Shown: positions 46,369 to 55,363 of the stretch, one piece after another
How positions within the stretch are numbered: position 1 is the first letter of the stretch
Layout: each line of letters begins with the position of its first letter
Assembly (NCBI RefSeq): GCF_030818695.1
Contig: NZ_JAUTAR010000001.1
Coordinates: 558,001-622,000 of the forward strand
Length of the DNA stretch: 64,000 bases
Direction of reading: 5' to 3'
Source of the DNA: Chryseobacterium sp. SORGH_AS_0447
GTDB lineage: Bacteria; Bacteroidota; Bacteroidia; Flavobacteriales; Weeksellaceae
Translations under genes and position numbers: made by a program
Notes under the pieces: model-generated
Told to the model about the DNA's origin: nothing
Databases searched by the model: none
Seen by the model: the letters and a program-made list of their open reading frames with translations, nothing else

Positions 46369-46391
46369 TTGATACTTCTAATTTTTAGTTA

Positions 46392-47759
46392 TTAATAATG
46401 ACATTTACCACACTCAATACCTCCAATCGCATCTACCGTAATCTTACCACCATCTTTAGGATACTGTTTTTTCAGTTTGTCGTGTAGATTCTTGAAGTAT
46501 TCTTTATTATAACCGTTGTTCATGTCAACTTCTGTTGTTCTGTGGCATTCGATACACCATCCCATTGTAAAGTCGTTTGCCATCTGCACCACGTTCATGG
46601 TATCGATTTTACCGTGACATGCTTTACATACAACATCAATTTTGTTGTTAGGATTCTTTTTGTTGAAAGAATTGATGATCGCCTGTTCTCCTGCTACTAC
46701 GTGCTGAGCGTGGTTGAAGTATACGAAGTCCGGCATGTTGTGGATTCTTGTCCATTCAACCGGCTGTGTTTTTCCGGTGTACTGCTGTTTTGCAGGATCC
46801 CAGCCTGTAGCCGCATAGATCTTCTGGATTTCTCCGTCGTAGAATGCTTTATCTTTTCCTGGCTCCATGTAGTGTTCTGCGTTGTATTCGGAAATCGTTC
46901 GGTGACAGTTCATACAAACGTTCATTGAAGGGATTTCAGATACTTTTCCGTATTTGGCACTGGAGTGACAAAGCTGACAGTCGATTTTCTGTTCACCCGC
47001 GTGAATTTTGTGTGAGAAATAGATTGGCTGTTCCGGTTTGTATCCTTTGTAAACCCCGATCCACATCAGCCAGTTCCATACGCCGTAAGCCGCTAAGATA
47101 GCCAAGATCGCAATTAATCCTTTACCGATATAGTGGTACTTCTTGTAGATTTCGCTGAAAGATTTTACTCTTGATTCGTTAAGTCCTGCAAGATCCTCAG
47201 ACTGGCCTAGTTTTACCAGTTGTCTCAGTTTGATTAAGATCCAAACAAGAAGACCTGCAATCGCTAAAAGGGAAATGATCACGACGTTGGTCGTTGTAGA
47301 GCTTTGCGGTGCTGCATTGGCCGTTCCGGCAGCCGTTGTGTCTTTGGAAGCATCGGTTTTAGCCGGCTCCGGTGCCGGAGGATTAGTGGTATAAGCTAAG
47401 ATGTCGTCGATATCCTTATCGGTAAGATTTGGAAAGACCTGCATCTCCGTCTTGTTGTACTTTTCAAAAATTTCATTGGCGTACTTGTCACCCGAAGCTC
47501 TCAGCTCCTTGTTGTTTTTGATCCATTTGTGAAGCCAGTCTGTGTCTACGCCACCTTCTGTCTTTACCCGTTCTACAACGCCTTTCAGAGGCGGTCCTAC
47601 AACTTGTTTGTCTAGTGCGTGACATGCAGTACAATTCGCTTTGAAAAGCTTTTCACCATTCTTAGGATCGCCGTCCTGCCCGTAAATTGAAGCACTGGTT
47701 GATAACAATAAGCCTATTGCGATCAACGTTTTTCTATAATGCTTTCTCCAACTAATCAT
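46392..47759 (-). CDS. actA: Alternative Complex III subunit ActA, multihaem with fused cytochrome c domain
   Basis: The product has 455 residues. A signal peptide precedes a class I cytochrome c domain (KANCTACHALDKQVVGPPLK, about 40-120). An Ala/Pro/Thr linker and one membrane helix follow (about 155-180), then a second helix (about 215-240). The periplasmic pentahaem domain has CQLCH, CMNCH, CKACH, CIECH and CGKCH. That makes six CXXCH motifs in all. The pentahaem part is the usual ActA; the monohaem N-terminus is an added domain. First gene of the act operon. Confidence 0.93.
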   Translation of the reverse strand: MISWRKHYRKTLIAIGLLLSTSASIYGQDGDPKNGEKLFKANCTACHALDKQVVGPPLKGVVERVKTEGGVDTDWLHKWIKNNKELRASGDKYANEIFEKYNKTEMQVFPNLTDKDIDDILAYTTNPPAPEPAKTDASKDTTAAGTANAAPQSSTTTNVVIISLLAIAGLLVWILIKLRQLVKLGQSEDLAGLNESRVKSFSEIYKKYHYIGKGLIAILAILAAYGVWNWLMWIGVYKGYKPEQPIYFSHKIHAGEQKIDCQLCHSSAKYGKVSEIPSMNVCMNCHRTISEYNAEHYMEPGKDKAFYDGEIQKIYAATGWDPAKQQYTGKTQPVEWTRIHNMPDFVYFNHAQHVVAGEQAIINSFNKKNPNNKIDVVCKACHGKIDTMNVVQMANDFTMGWCIECHRTTEVDMNNGYNKEYFKNLHDKLKKQYPKDGGKITVDAIGGIECGKCHY

Positions 47760-47805
47760 TTAAATTATCTTATGTTAGTAAATATTGAACATTCAATCAA
47801 TCCCG

Positions 47806-47813
47806 CAAAAATA
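47806..47813 (-). promoter_or_regulatory. -7 promoter motif of the act operon
   Basis: On the minus strand TATTTTTG matches TAnnTTTG, about 47 bases before the actA start. At the -33 distance only a weak GTT is found. Confidence 0.4.
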
Positions 47814-47896
47814 ATATTTTTAACAGGAATTTAACGGTATATAGAAAGGGGAAAATGTCATTTCCGTTTAATTTGTAATTATTCTAAATAACTGTA

Positions 47897-47928
47897 TTTG
47901 GTATAATTTTTTAATTTGCCTAAATTTG
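47897..47928 (+). promoter_or_regulatory. Promoter of the SPOR-protein gene
   Basis: TTTG (47897-47900), 20 bases, then TAAATTTG (47921-47928): a near-perfect Bacteroidetes promoter. Transcription would start about 10 bases before the ATG at 47944, so the leader is very short. Confidence 0.7.
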
Positions 47929-47943
47929 CGCAAACAACTTTAA

Positions 47944-48483
47944 ATGAAAAATTTGATTAAAATATTTTCGATACTGTTTCTGTTATCATTTTACAGCATT
48001 GATGCACAACAGGTTGTAAAAAAAGACACTTTGGCCGGTACGGAACTGACGATGACGATGGATTCCAAAGTAAACGCGGCACTGGAAAGCATCGAGGATA
48101 AATGTTCAAAAACCTCTGTGTCAATAGGTTCCAGGGATAACGATGAAGATTATACACCTTCGAAACCCACAAAGATTTATGTTCCGAACCGGGAGCTTAC
48201 CAATGCGGAAATATGCAGAAAAAACCCGCGGATTTTAGGGTATAAAATCCAGATTACCATTGTAAAAAGCAATGAGGAGGCAAATGAAGTAAAAGCTTAT
48301 TTCAGAAAGCGTTTCCCGAATCTTAAAGTGGAGACAGATGCATCCTTACGGCCGAATTATAAAATCCTTGCAGGAAGTTATTTCACAAAACAGAGTGCGG
48401 CTTCCGATCTTTCAAAAATCAGAGAATATTTTAAATCTGCGGTGGCTGTGCAATACAGAATTTTCTGTGCGGAAGCGAAATAA
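47944..48483 (+). CDS. SPOR-domain secreted protein
   Basis: The product has 179 residues with a signal peptide (FSILFLLSFYSIDAQ). The C-terminal 80 residues form a SPOR domain (GYKIQITIVKSNEEANEVKA, then FRKRFPNLKVETDASLRPNY then KILAGSYFTKQSAASDL), which binds denuded peptidoglycan glycan strands. Divergent from the act operon. It probably acts in the periplasm on cell-wall remodelling. Confidence 0.88.
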   Translation: MKNLIKIFSILFLLSFYSIDAQQVVKKDTLAGTELTMTMDSKVNAALESIEDKCSKTSVSIGSRDNDEDYTPSKPTKIYVPNRELTNAEICRKNPRILGYKIQITIVKSNEEANEVKAYFRKRFPNLKVETDASLRPNYKILAGSYFTKQSAASDLSKIREYFKSAVAVQYRIFCAEAK

Positions 48484-48503
48484 TTTAAGTAAAATAAATA
48501 ATG

Positions 48504-48530
48504 AAAGCTGGGAGAATTTCTCAGCTTTTT
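48504..48530 (+). terminator. Terminator of the SPOR-protein gene
   Basis: AAAGCTGGGAGA pairs with TCTCAGCTTT around a short loop (two bases bulged), then T6. Confidence 0.75.
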
Positions 48531-48566
48531 TATTTGGAATTTGGCTACCTTTTATAGGATTAAATC

Positions 48567-49861
48567 TTAATAATACCTATTCAAAAACCAGAAGAATTCT
48601 GTCATTCTTATATAGTTATTTACCATAAGATAGGCGAATAAAACACAGAAAACGACACTTAAAAAAGACAGGGTTTTCGGGGATTTCCTGTAGATGTAAA
48701 ACAGCCATCCCAACAGCAGAGGGTATACAAAAACAAAGTGTCCGCCGTAGATGAAAGACGTGTGAAGACCGAATCTCATCAGGCAGTGGATCATGATGTC
48801 TACTACGAAAGAAATCATCAAGACCTGGACAAGCTTGTTCCTGAAATTTTTAACATAACTCCACAAAATCATTACCAGTAATGCGGCTATGAAAAAATAG
48901 GGGATCCATGAAGAATAAACGTCCATCAAGATGCCTTTGTAATGATAACCATTCATGTTATGTTTATCCCGGATAATAAAGTTTGAAAACAGAAAACATT
49001 TCCTCCGAAAAAATAAGACAGGATCATGTCCCAGGTAGGCGTTGAGTTTACATTGGAAAACTTTTCATACTGCTCGTTGGTTTTGCTGAATATATTTTGG
49101 TATTTAAAATCGATTCTGTTTAAATAAAGCAGGACGAAGCAGACGCAGGTAAACACAACCCTGAAAGCGGCATTTCCGAATTTTTTCCAGTTCCTGAAAA
49201 GATCTTTTTCAAAAGTGACGGGAATAAAAACTTTCACAATATTTGTTACTGTCAGACCGCCGATGGCAATTCCTGAAAATGCCAGTGCCACTGCCGGGAT
49301 TTTCTCTTCTTTTTTCAGTTTGATTGCCGAATAATGGTGGAATAGCGTAAGGAAGAAAAGGGTATATGTAAAGTTTTCCGGGGTAAAGGACAGTAAAATT
49401 GTCGTTGAAAACCCACCGAAAAATACAATCAAAGGAATTGTGAAGAGCAACGGCAGGCCGATGATGTTTTTCAGATATTTAAATACCTGAAGAATGCTCA
49501 GGCTCACGGCAAGATTGCTGAGCCACGCCAGCACAAAACGGAAATTCCCATCCATTTTCCCATCCGAAAACAGCAGGGCCAATTCTCGGATCCAGTTGAA
49601 AAAGTAATAGGACAGGGGGTGCCTTTCAAAACTTCCGCCCGTCATGACGATCGACTTGTTATCAAAGCTGAAATAGGCATCCCAGGGAATCCGCGCATCG
49701 AAAATGATCTTATGGTGAATGGCAATGTATGAGCCCAGATACCCGTATGCGACAAGAAAAAACAGGAAAACGATCAGTTCAGTTCCTGTTGACGGAAAAA
49801 TCAGTTTAAAGAAATGGACGAATTTTGTTTTGAACTTTGACACGTGCGGAGCTTTCTGCAA
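48567..49861 (-). pseudogene. DUF6080-like membrane protein split by a frameshift
   Basis: Two frames: 302 residues from 49861 and 129 residues ending 48567. Both are polytopic membrane protein. The first frame ends shortly after YFFGGNVF with a nonsense tail. The second frame, read upstream of its ATG, gives FSNFIIRDKHNMNGYHYKG, which fits as a direct continuation. One base is missing in the T-run at 48993-48996. Rejoined, it would be about 430 residues with roughly ten helices and DARIPWDAYFSFDNKS near the N-terminus, a loop as in glycosyltransferase-like membrane enzymes. The ATGA overlap would also allow two coupled genes, but I favour one split gene. Confidence 0.65.
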
Positions 49862-49873
49862 AAATAAAAATAA

Positions 49874-49895
49874 AACCCATCAGAAATGACGGGTT
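49874..49895 (-). terminator. Terminator between the secreted-protein gene and the split membrane gene
   Basis: Stem AACCCGTCA/TGATGGGTT on the minus strand with one G-T pair, loop TTTC, then T-rich. Confidence 0.7.
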
Positions 49896-49965
49896 TTTTA
49901 TAATATGTGGCAGATTCAGTACAATTACTGAATATATTAGTGATTATAGGCCTGATTTCATCCAA

Positions 49966-51027
49966 TTAATTGACAGGAATAGCATACAGCTGATTTTCCG
50001 CCCATGATGCTCCTCCAAATTGATCGATGGTGCCCGTATAGCCATTTACATCTACACTCCCGGCCCAGTAATAATAGGTCTTGGCAGTGGAAGAGGTATT
50101 GTTCAAAATGATCGCGCCGGAAAGAAGCCCGAATTTGGTGGAAGGACCCCAGCTGCCGCTCATTAAGTTGGAACCAACGATGTCCGGACTAAAAGCAAAG
50201 GTCGTGGGGCTGTCTGAAAAGCTGCTCCGTACCCAGATGGACTGGTTGGACGGCATCAGGGCAAAATTAGTAACGAGTTGAGTCGTATTCACGATATATT
50301 TGCTGTTAGCCGGAATGGTAATGGATGTGCCGGTGTAATTGTAATTTGCCCAGTTCCCGGAATTAAGATTTACGCCGTTTGCGGAAAAGTTAGCCTGGAT
50401 TACCGGTGCGGAAGCTGCAGGAAGAGCCTGTTTGCGGATAACACCGTTGTTATCGGCAGTTAACATTACCGTACCTCCGGAAGAAGGGATGGTACGAAGG
50501 CGTGCGGTTCCGTTCACATCAAGCGGCTGTGATGGAGTGTTGATTCCGATTCCTACGTTTCCAGCAGCATCAAAAGTCGTAGTGGCAGCAGATCCCGTAA
50601 TATTCAAAATATTTCCATTGTTGATAATGGTAGTAGCTTGTGAAAGGGATCCTCCGAGACGTGCATCGCTTCCCATTAGAGAAAGTCCGTTACTTGCAGT
50701 ATAGGTTCTCCCCAGCTTTTGCCACGCGCTTCCATCAAAATAGTAATAGCCGGATGTATTGATATTTGCTGTTTTAACGCTTGTTACGGTTACGCCAGCA
50801 GTAGCATAAATAACAGTTCCCGTCTGTTCGGATCCATATTGTGCGTCGGCAGATTGAATCTGGTCTCCGGTAAGTCTTGGCAGAAGAAGGCCTTCGGCAG
50901 TAGTGCCGTTGTTGTTTTTTGCGGCTACTTCCATCGTAGCTTTGGGTGTTTGGGTATTAATCCCAACTTGAGAGTAAACGAAGGTCGAAAGTAAAAGACC
51001 AACTGCAACAGGTACTTGTTTTTTCAT
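49966..51027 (-). CDS. Secreted beta-rich protein with tail-fibre-like modules
   Basis: The product has 353 residues with a signal peptide (VGLLLSTFVYSQ) directly followed by VGINTQTPKATMEV, an opening common to secreted proteins of Chryseobacterium. Modules: EGLLLPRLTGDQIQSADAQ, YYYFDGSAWQKLG, DAAGNVGIGINTPSQPLDVN (phage-tail-fibre-like), and a C-terminal jelly-roll-like domain with ITIPANSKYIVNTTQ. It shares the LPR and YF-DG-xxW blocks with the proteins at 18360 and 18920. Unknown extracellular function. Confidence 0.65.
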   Translation of the reverse strand: MKKQVPVAVGLLLSTFVYSQVGINTQTPKATMEVAAKNNNGTTAEGLLLPRLTGDQIQSADAQYGSEQTGTVIYATAGVTVTSVKTANINTSGYYYFDGSAWQKLGRTYTASNGLSLMGSDARLGGSLSQATTIINNGNILNITGSAATTTFDAAGNVGIGINTPSQPLDVNGTARLRTIPSSGGTVMLTADNNGVIRKQALPAASAPVIQANFSANGVNLNSGNWANYNYTGTSITIPANSKYIVNTTQLVTNFALMPSNQSIWVRSSFSDSPTTFAFSPDIVGSNLMSGSWGPSTKFGLLSGAIILNNTSSTAKTYYYWAGSVDVNGYTGTIDQFGGASWAENQLYAIPVN

Positions 51028-51313
51028 GTTTAAATTTTATAAGTAAAGTTTATTTGAGCAGGAGGATGATACGGATCATGAATGCTATTCAATTCAGCGT
51101 ATAATCAAAGTATTGGCCACTTAATAAAGTGATGAGTTGGTGCGGCAAATATAATAATTTACTTTTATTTTGCCTGTATGCGCAATAATGTTTTTATATG
51201 GTTAAAGAATAATTAATAAAGTGGTATTAAAAAGAAAAAATCATTAATGTATTTAGTTGGCTGTCTGAGCGTCTCTGGTAAGATCTATTCATTATTTGGT
51301 ATTAAAAAACAAA
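51028..51313. other. Intergenic region upstream of the 49966 gene
   Basis: Together with the selO terminator, 334 bases lack a gene. On the minus strand TATATTTG at 51146-51153 matches the -7 motif, about 120 bases before the start codon, with no TTTG at -33. The rest is AT-rich with nothing else seen. Confidence 0.4.
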
Positions 51314-51338
51314 AATCCTTTCATCGGCTGAAAGGATT
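51314..51338 (-). terminator. Terminator of selO
   Basis: A perfect 10-bp stem AATCCTTTCA/TGAAAGGATT with a five-base loop, then TTTTTG on the minus strand. Confidence 0.88.
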
Positions 51339-51361
51339 CCTGATTGGTAATCTGATGCATC

Positions 51362-52903
51362 TTATGAACTGCACGAAAGCATTGAGCATCCCGAAATATC
51401 ATCGTATCCGGACGGTCTTTTCACAGAGAATTCAGGATAAAGTTCCTCATAAGGGTTTTCTAATGCCCGGGTTAATCTGTCAAGCATTTCCGTTTTTCCA
51501 TTATTAATTTCTTCGATGCATTGATACAGTAAATAATTTCTAAGAATAAATTTCGGATTGGTTCTGCTCATCAATTCAAGAGATTTTTCCTTAGAGATAA
51601 TATTCCTTTCAAGCCTGGATTGGTAGCTCTGTATAAAGTCCTTAAGCTTTGCCACCTCCTCTTCATTTAGAAACGTATAAGAAACATGTTCGAACTGTTT
51701 TTTAAGATCTAAGGTTGCGTCATATTTTTCAAGCTGATTAAAAAACAACGTATAATCAAGCTGAAGATCCTGCATCAGCCCCTGCCATGAGGTAAAAAAC
51801 TTTTCGTCGCTTGTCAGCAGCTGATCGAACCCGAATTTCCGGCACAGCATCCGGTCGTGGGTTTCCCAGAAATAGCTGCCGTAGTCGTTCAGGATTTCTT
51901 CCAGAAACTTTTCGTCTTTTATCAAAGGATGAAGTGCATTGGCCAGCTGCCAAAGGTTCCACTGAGAAACCTGTCCCTGTTTTCCGAAGGCGTATCTCCG
52001 TCCCGGCAGATCGGTTGTATTGGGCGTAAAGTTCAGATTGTATTCATCCATCATAGAGTATGGTCCGTAATCGATAGTTAAACCCAGCACCGACATGTTG
52101 TCGGTATTCATTACGCCATGAACAAATCCTACGCGGTACCATTCCACCATCAGATCGGCCGTTCTCCGGCAGACATTTTCAAAAAAGTCCCGGTATTTCT
52201 GTTCGCCTTCCGAAGTGATTTCTTTAAAATAGTTTTCAATCGTAAAATCAGCAAGCTCCTGCAGGGTTTTATATTCCTGTTGAGCAGACATCAGCTCAAA
52301 ATGCCCGAAACGCAAAAAGCTTTCGGCAGTCCTGATGACTACAGCTCCTTTTTCCAGTTCGGGATTGCCATTATACATGATGTCCCGGACAACATCTTCT
52401 CCCGTAAAAGCAAGACTTAAGGCACGGGTGGTCGGAATTCCCAGGTGAAACATGGCTTCACTCATCAGATATTCCCTCACAGAAGAACGTAATACCGCTC
52501 TTCCGTCAGCGTGCCTCGAATAAGGAGTGGCTCCGGCGCCTTTCCATTGGATTTCGTTTCTTTCTCCAGAATCGTTGGTGATTTCTCCTGCCAGGATAGC
52601 CCGTCCATCGCCCAGCTGCCCCGCCCAGTTGCCGAACTGATGCCCGGCATAAGCGGTCGCGTAAGTCTTAATGTTCTCAGGAAGGTTATTGCCTACCAGA
52701 AAATCCAGATCCTTTTCCTCAAATGTTCCCAATCCGATTTCCTCGGAAAGCTTCCCGTTGAAAGCAATTAACTGTGGATGATCGAAACCGGCGGGAGCGA
52801 CTGTGGAAAAGAGCACTTTCGGAGTATTCCGCTGCATGGTGTTTCCTGAAAAATCTCCGGGAAAGTTTTTTATAAAGGGTTGGGTGATATTTTCTATATT
52901 CAT
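51362..52903 (-). CDS. selO: Protein adenylyltransferase SelO (YdiU)
   Basis: The product has 513 residues and a pseudokinase fold that moves AMP from ATP onto Ser/Thr/Tyr of target proteins, part of the redox stress response. Motifs: AYAGHQFGNWAGQLGDGRA (Gly-rich loop), VIRTAESFLRFGHFEL, and the catalytic region HGVMNTDNMSVLGLTIDYGP. The last residues are SCSS, with Cys third from the end, where eukaryotic SelO has selenocysteine. Full length; single gene with its own terminator. Confidence 0.94.
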   Translation of the reverse strand: MNIENITQPFIKNFPGDFSGNTMQRNTPKVLFSTVAPAGFDHPQLIAFNGKLSEEIGLGTFEEKDLDFLVGNNLPENIKTYATAYAGHQFGNWAGQLGDGRAILAGEITNDSGERNEIQWKGAGATPYSRHADGRAVLRSSVREYLMSEAMFHLGIPTTRALSLAFTGEDVVRDIMYNGNPELEKGAVVIRTAESFLRFGHFELMSAQQEYKTLQELADFTIENYFKEITSEGEQKYRDFFENVCRRTADLMVEWYRVGFVHGVMNTDNMSVLGLTIDYGPYSMMDEYNLNFTPNTTDLPGRRYAFGKQGQVSQWNLWQLANALHPLIKDEKFLEEILNDYGSYFWETHDRMLCRKFGFDQLLTSDEKFFTSWQGLMQDLQLDYTLFFNQLEKYDATLDLKKQFEHVSYTFLNEEEVAKLKDFIQSYQSRLERNIISKEKSLELMSRTNPKFILRNYLLYQCIEEINNGKTEMLDRLTRALENPYEELYPEFSVKRPSGYDDISGCSMLSCSS

Positions 52904-52930
52904 CTATCAAAGGTATTAATTAAAAAAGAA

Positions 52931-52958
52931 AAGACCTTCCAAATGATTGAAAGGTCTT
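52931..52958 (-). terminator. Terminator after the PBP1A gene
   Basis: Stem AAGACCTT/AAGGTCTT with a loop of about 12 bases, then TTTTCTTTTTT on the minus strand. Confidence 0.75.
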
Positions 52959-52978
52959 GTGTATTTCTAAAAGAGAAT

Positions 52979-55357
52979 CTATTTATTGTTGAAGTCAATA
53001 TCTTCACCTGTATTCAGGTTATCATTGATATTTTCTTCTTTCTTCCCGGTGTTTTTTGGTCCGCTCGGTTCGGCAGGTTTCGGATTTTTGATCTCGTCTA
53101 TCGTCTGAAGGCCGCCGTCATCACCGTATCCTGAACGTAATCCGTTAAGGTTTGAACAGCCGTCTTTCCATTCCGAAGGTTTTACAAATTTATCATCCGG
53201 AGAAATTTTCAGGCTCTTGTCTGCCCAGACTTTCTTCATGTAGATTGCCCAGATCGGTAAGGCCATTTTGGCTCCCTGTCCTTCTCCTGTTCCGTAGAAG
53301 TGGGTGGCCCGGTCTTCCCATCCTACCCATGCTCCGGTTGCCAGCTTAGGAACGATTCCCATAAACCAACCATCGGAGTTGTTCTGTGTGGTTCCGGTTT
53401 TTCCTGCAATTTCAATGTCTTTGGAAATTCCTTTTCTGCCCAATTCTCCTGAAGCCGTTCCATACTGTGCTACCCCTTTCATCAGTTCGATCATTGTGTA
53501 GGCATACAATGGGTTCATCACTTCTTTAGGCTCTACGTTTACTTCTTTAATTACCCTGCTGTTGGCATCTTCAATCCTCCAGATCATTTCCGGTTTGTTG
53601 TAGTTTCCGTAATTGGCAAAAGTACTGTAAGCACCCACCATTTCATAAATGGTAATGTCTGATGCTCCTAAAGCCATCGGCAAGCTCGTAGATATTTCTT
53701 CGGTTACCCCAAGGTCTCTCGCCGTCTGGATTACGCTTTGGGTACCGGTCATCTCAGCAAGGCGTAAAGCTACCGGGTTTTGTGAATGGGCGAGGGCATC
53801 TTTCAATGTCAACATTCCCCCTTTTCCCGGAACGTGATAAGTTCCTTTATTAAAACTGGCATTGGATATAGTGGAACAAGGCGTAAGTCCTAATTTCATG
53901 ATCGCCGTTGCATATACAAAAGGCTTGAATGTGGAACCTACCTGTCTTTTCCCTTGTTTGATATGATCATATTGGAAATGCTGCCAATCGATACCTCCTA
54001 CCCAGGCTTTGATTTCCCCGGTTCCTGGAACCATAGACATTAGACCTGCCTGTGCGACTTTCTTGTGCCATCTGATGGAATCCCACGGTGACATTTCCAC
54101 CTCTTCTTCTCCGGCCCAGGTAAATCTTGACGTTTTAATCGGCTTTTTGAATTCCATTAAAATTGAATCTTCAGAAATACCCGCAGCTTTCAACTGCTTA
54201 TAACGTCCGGTTCTTTTCATGGCCTGTACCATCAGGTCGTTCACCTGCTGATCGTTAAGATAATAGAACGGCCAGTTTTTACGGCCTCGCTGCTCGACAT
54301 CAAATCTTTTCTGAAGATCGGTTAAGTGCTCTCTGATCGCATCTTCCGCATACTTCTGCATTCTGGAGTCCAGCGTAACGAATATTTTAAGCCCGTCTTT
54401 GTAAAGATTTAATTTCTTTCCGGTATCCTTTTCGTAATCATCAAGATATTTATCGATTTCTTTCTTCAGATAGAACTTATAGTAGGCTGAATAATCGTCG
54501 TTGATGTTTTTAATCGGATGATAATCTATTTTAATAGGCGTTGCAACAGCTTTATCAAAAGTAGCCTGATCCAGATATCCTGTTTTCAGCATCTGGTCCA
54601 ACACAACGTCTCTTCTCATTTTTGCCCGCTCAGGATTTCTCATCGGGTTGTTCTTCACCGGATTTTCAAGCATGGCTACAAACATAGCGGCCTCAGGTAA
54701 AGTAAGCTCAGAAGTTTTCTTATTAAAGTAGATTCTTGAAGCCATTTCAATCCCATTAGCATTGTACAGGAAATCAAACTTGTTGAAATACAGAGTGATG
54801 ATCTCTTCTTTTGTATATCTTTTTTCAAGACTTACTGCTACAACCCATTCTTTCAGCTTCTGGAATGCTCTTTGAATTTTATTCTGAGAAGCTCCATTGG
54901 TGAAAAGGAGTTTTGCCAACTGTTGGGTAATGGTAGAACCTCCACCACGGCCTCCTCCGTACACGACAGCCCTTGCAACGGATTGCAGGTCGATTCCGGA
55001 ATGTTCTTTAAAACGTTCGTCCTCTTTAGCCTGTAACGCATAGATAAGATAAGGCGGAAGATCTTTATAAATAATAGGCTGTGTTTTTTCTTTCTCAAAT
55101 TTACCCAAAAGCACTCCGTCTGAAGAGTAAATCTGTGAGGCCACATAAATATCCGGGTTTTCAAGTTCTTTTACATCCGGCATTTCCCCGATAAAGCCCT
55201 GGGACACCGCGAAAAAAAGTCCTGAAATACCTAAAACTAAAGCAAAAAATCCGATCCAGATAAATTTTACCCATCGTTTCCAGGCAGTATTTTTCTTTTT
55301 AGGAGGAAGAGGGAAGGTTTTCCCCTTGTTTCCTGTATTTTGTTTGTTCACTTCCAT
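52979..55357 (-). CDS. mrcA: Penicillin-binding protein 1A, bifunctional
   Basis: The product has 792 residues. It polymerises and cross-links peptidoglycan at the inner membrane. Layout: cytoplasmic head, one membrane helix (about 30-53), GT51 glycosyltransferase with KEDERFKEHSGID (about 110) and GGGSTITQQLAKLLF (about 140), and transpeptidase with GSTFKPF (active Ser, about 475), AHSQNPVAL and AGKTGTTQ (about 650). A charged disordered tail closes it. It lies 6 bases downstream of gldH and forms an operon ricT-gldH-PBP1A. Confidence 0.95.
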   Translation of the reverse strand: MEVNKQNTGNKGKTFPLPPKKKNTAWKRWVKFIWIGFFALVLGISGLFFAVSQGFIGEMPDVKELENPDIYVASQIYSSDGVLLGKFEKEKTQPIIYKDLPPYLIYALQAKEDERFKEHSGIDLQSVARAVVYGGGRGGGSTITQQLAKLLFTNGASQNKIQRAFQKLKEWVVAVSLEKRYTKEEIITLYFNKFDFLYNANGIEMASRIYFNKKTSELTLPEAAMFVAMLENPVKNNPMRNPERAKMRRDVVLDQMLKTGYLDQATFDKAVATPIKIDYHPIKNINDDYSAYYKFYLKKEIDKYLDDYEKDTGKKLNLYKDGLKIFVTLDSRMQKYAEDAIREHLTDLQKRFDVEQRGRKNWPFYYLNDQQVNDLMVQAMKRTGRYKQLKAAGISEDSILMEFKKPIKTSRFTWAGEEEVEMSPWDSIRWHKKVAQAGLMSMVPGTGEIKAWVGGIDWQHFQYDHIKQGKRQVGSTFKPFVYATAIMKLGLTPCSTISNASFNKGTYHVPGKGGMLTLKDALAHSQNPVALRLAEMTGTQSVIQTARDLGVTEEISTSLPMALGASDITIYEMVGAYSTFANYGNYNKPEMIWRIEDANSRVIKEVNVEPKEVMNPLYAYTMIELMKGVAQYGTASGELGRKGISKDIEIAGKTGTTQNNSDGWFMGIVPKLATGAWVGWEDRATHFYGTGEGQGAKMALPIWAIYMKKVWADKSLKISPDDKFVKPSEWKDGCSNLNGLRSGYGDDGGLQTIDEIKNPKPAEPSGPKNTGKKEENINDNLNTGEDIDFNNK

Positions 55358-55363
55358 TAATGA

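Noticed and set aside
48953-48956. ATGA overlap as proof of two coupled membrane genes
   Set aside because: Upstream extension of the second frame has no stop and fits the first protein, so a one-base break explains the data better; not excluded.
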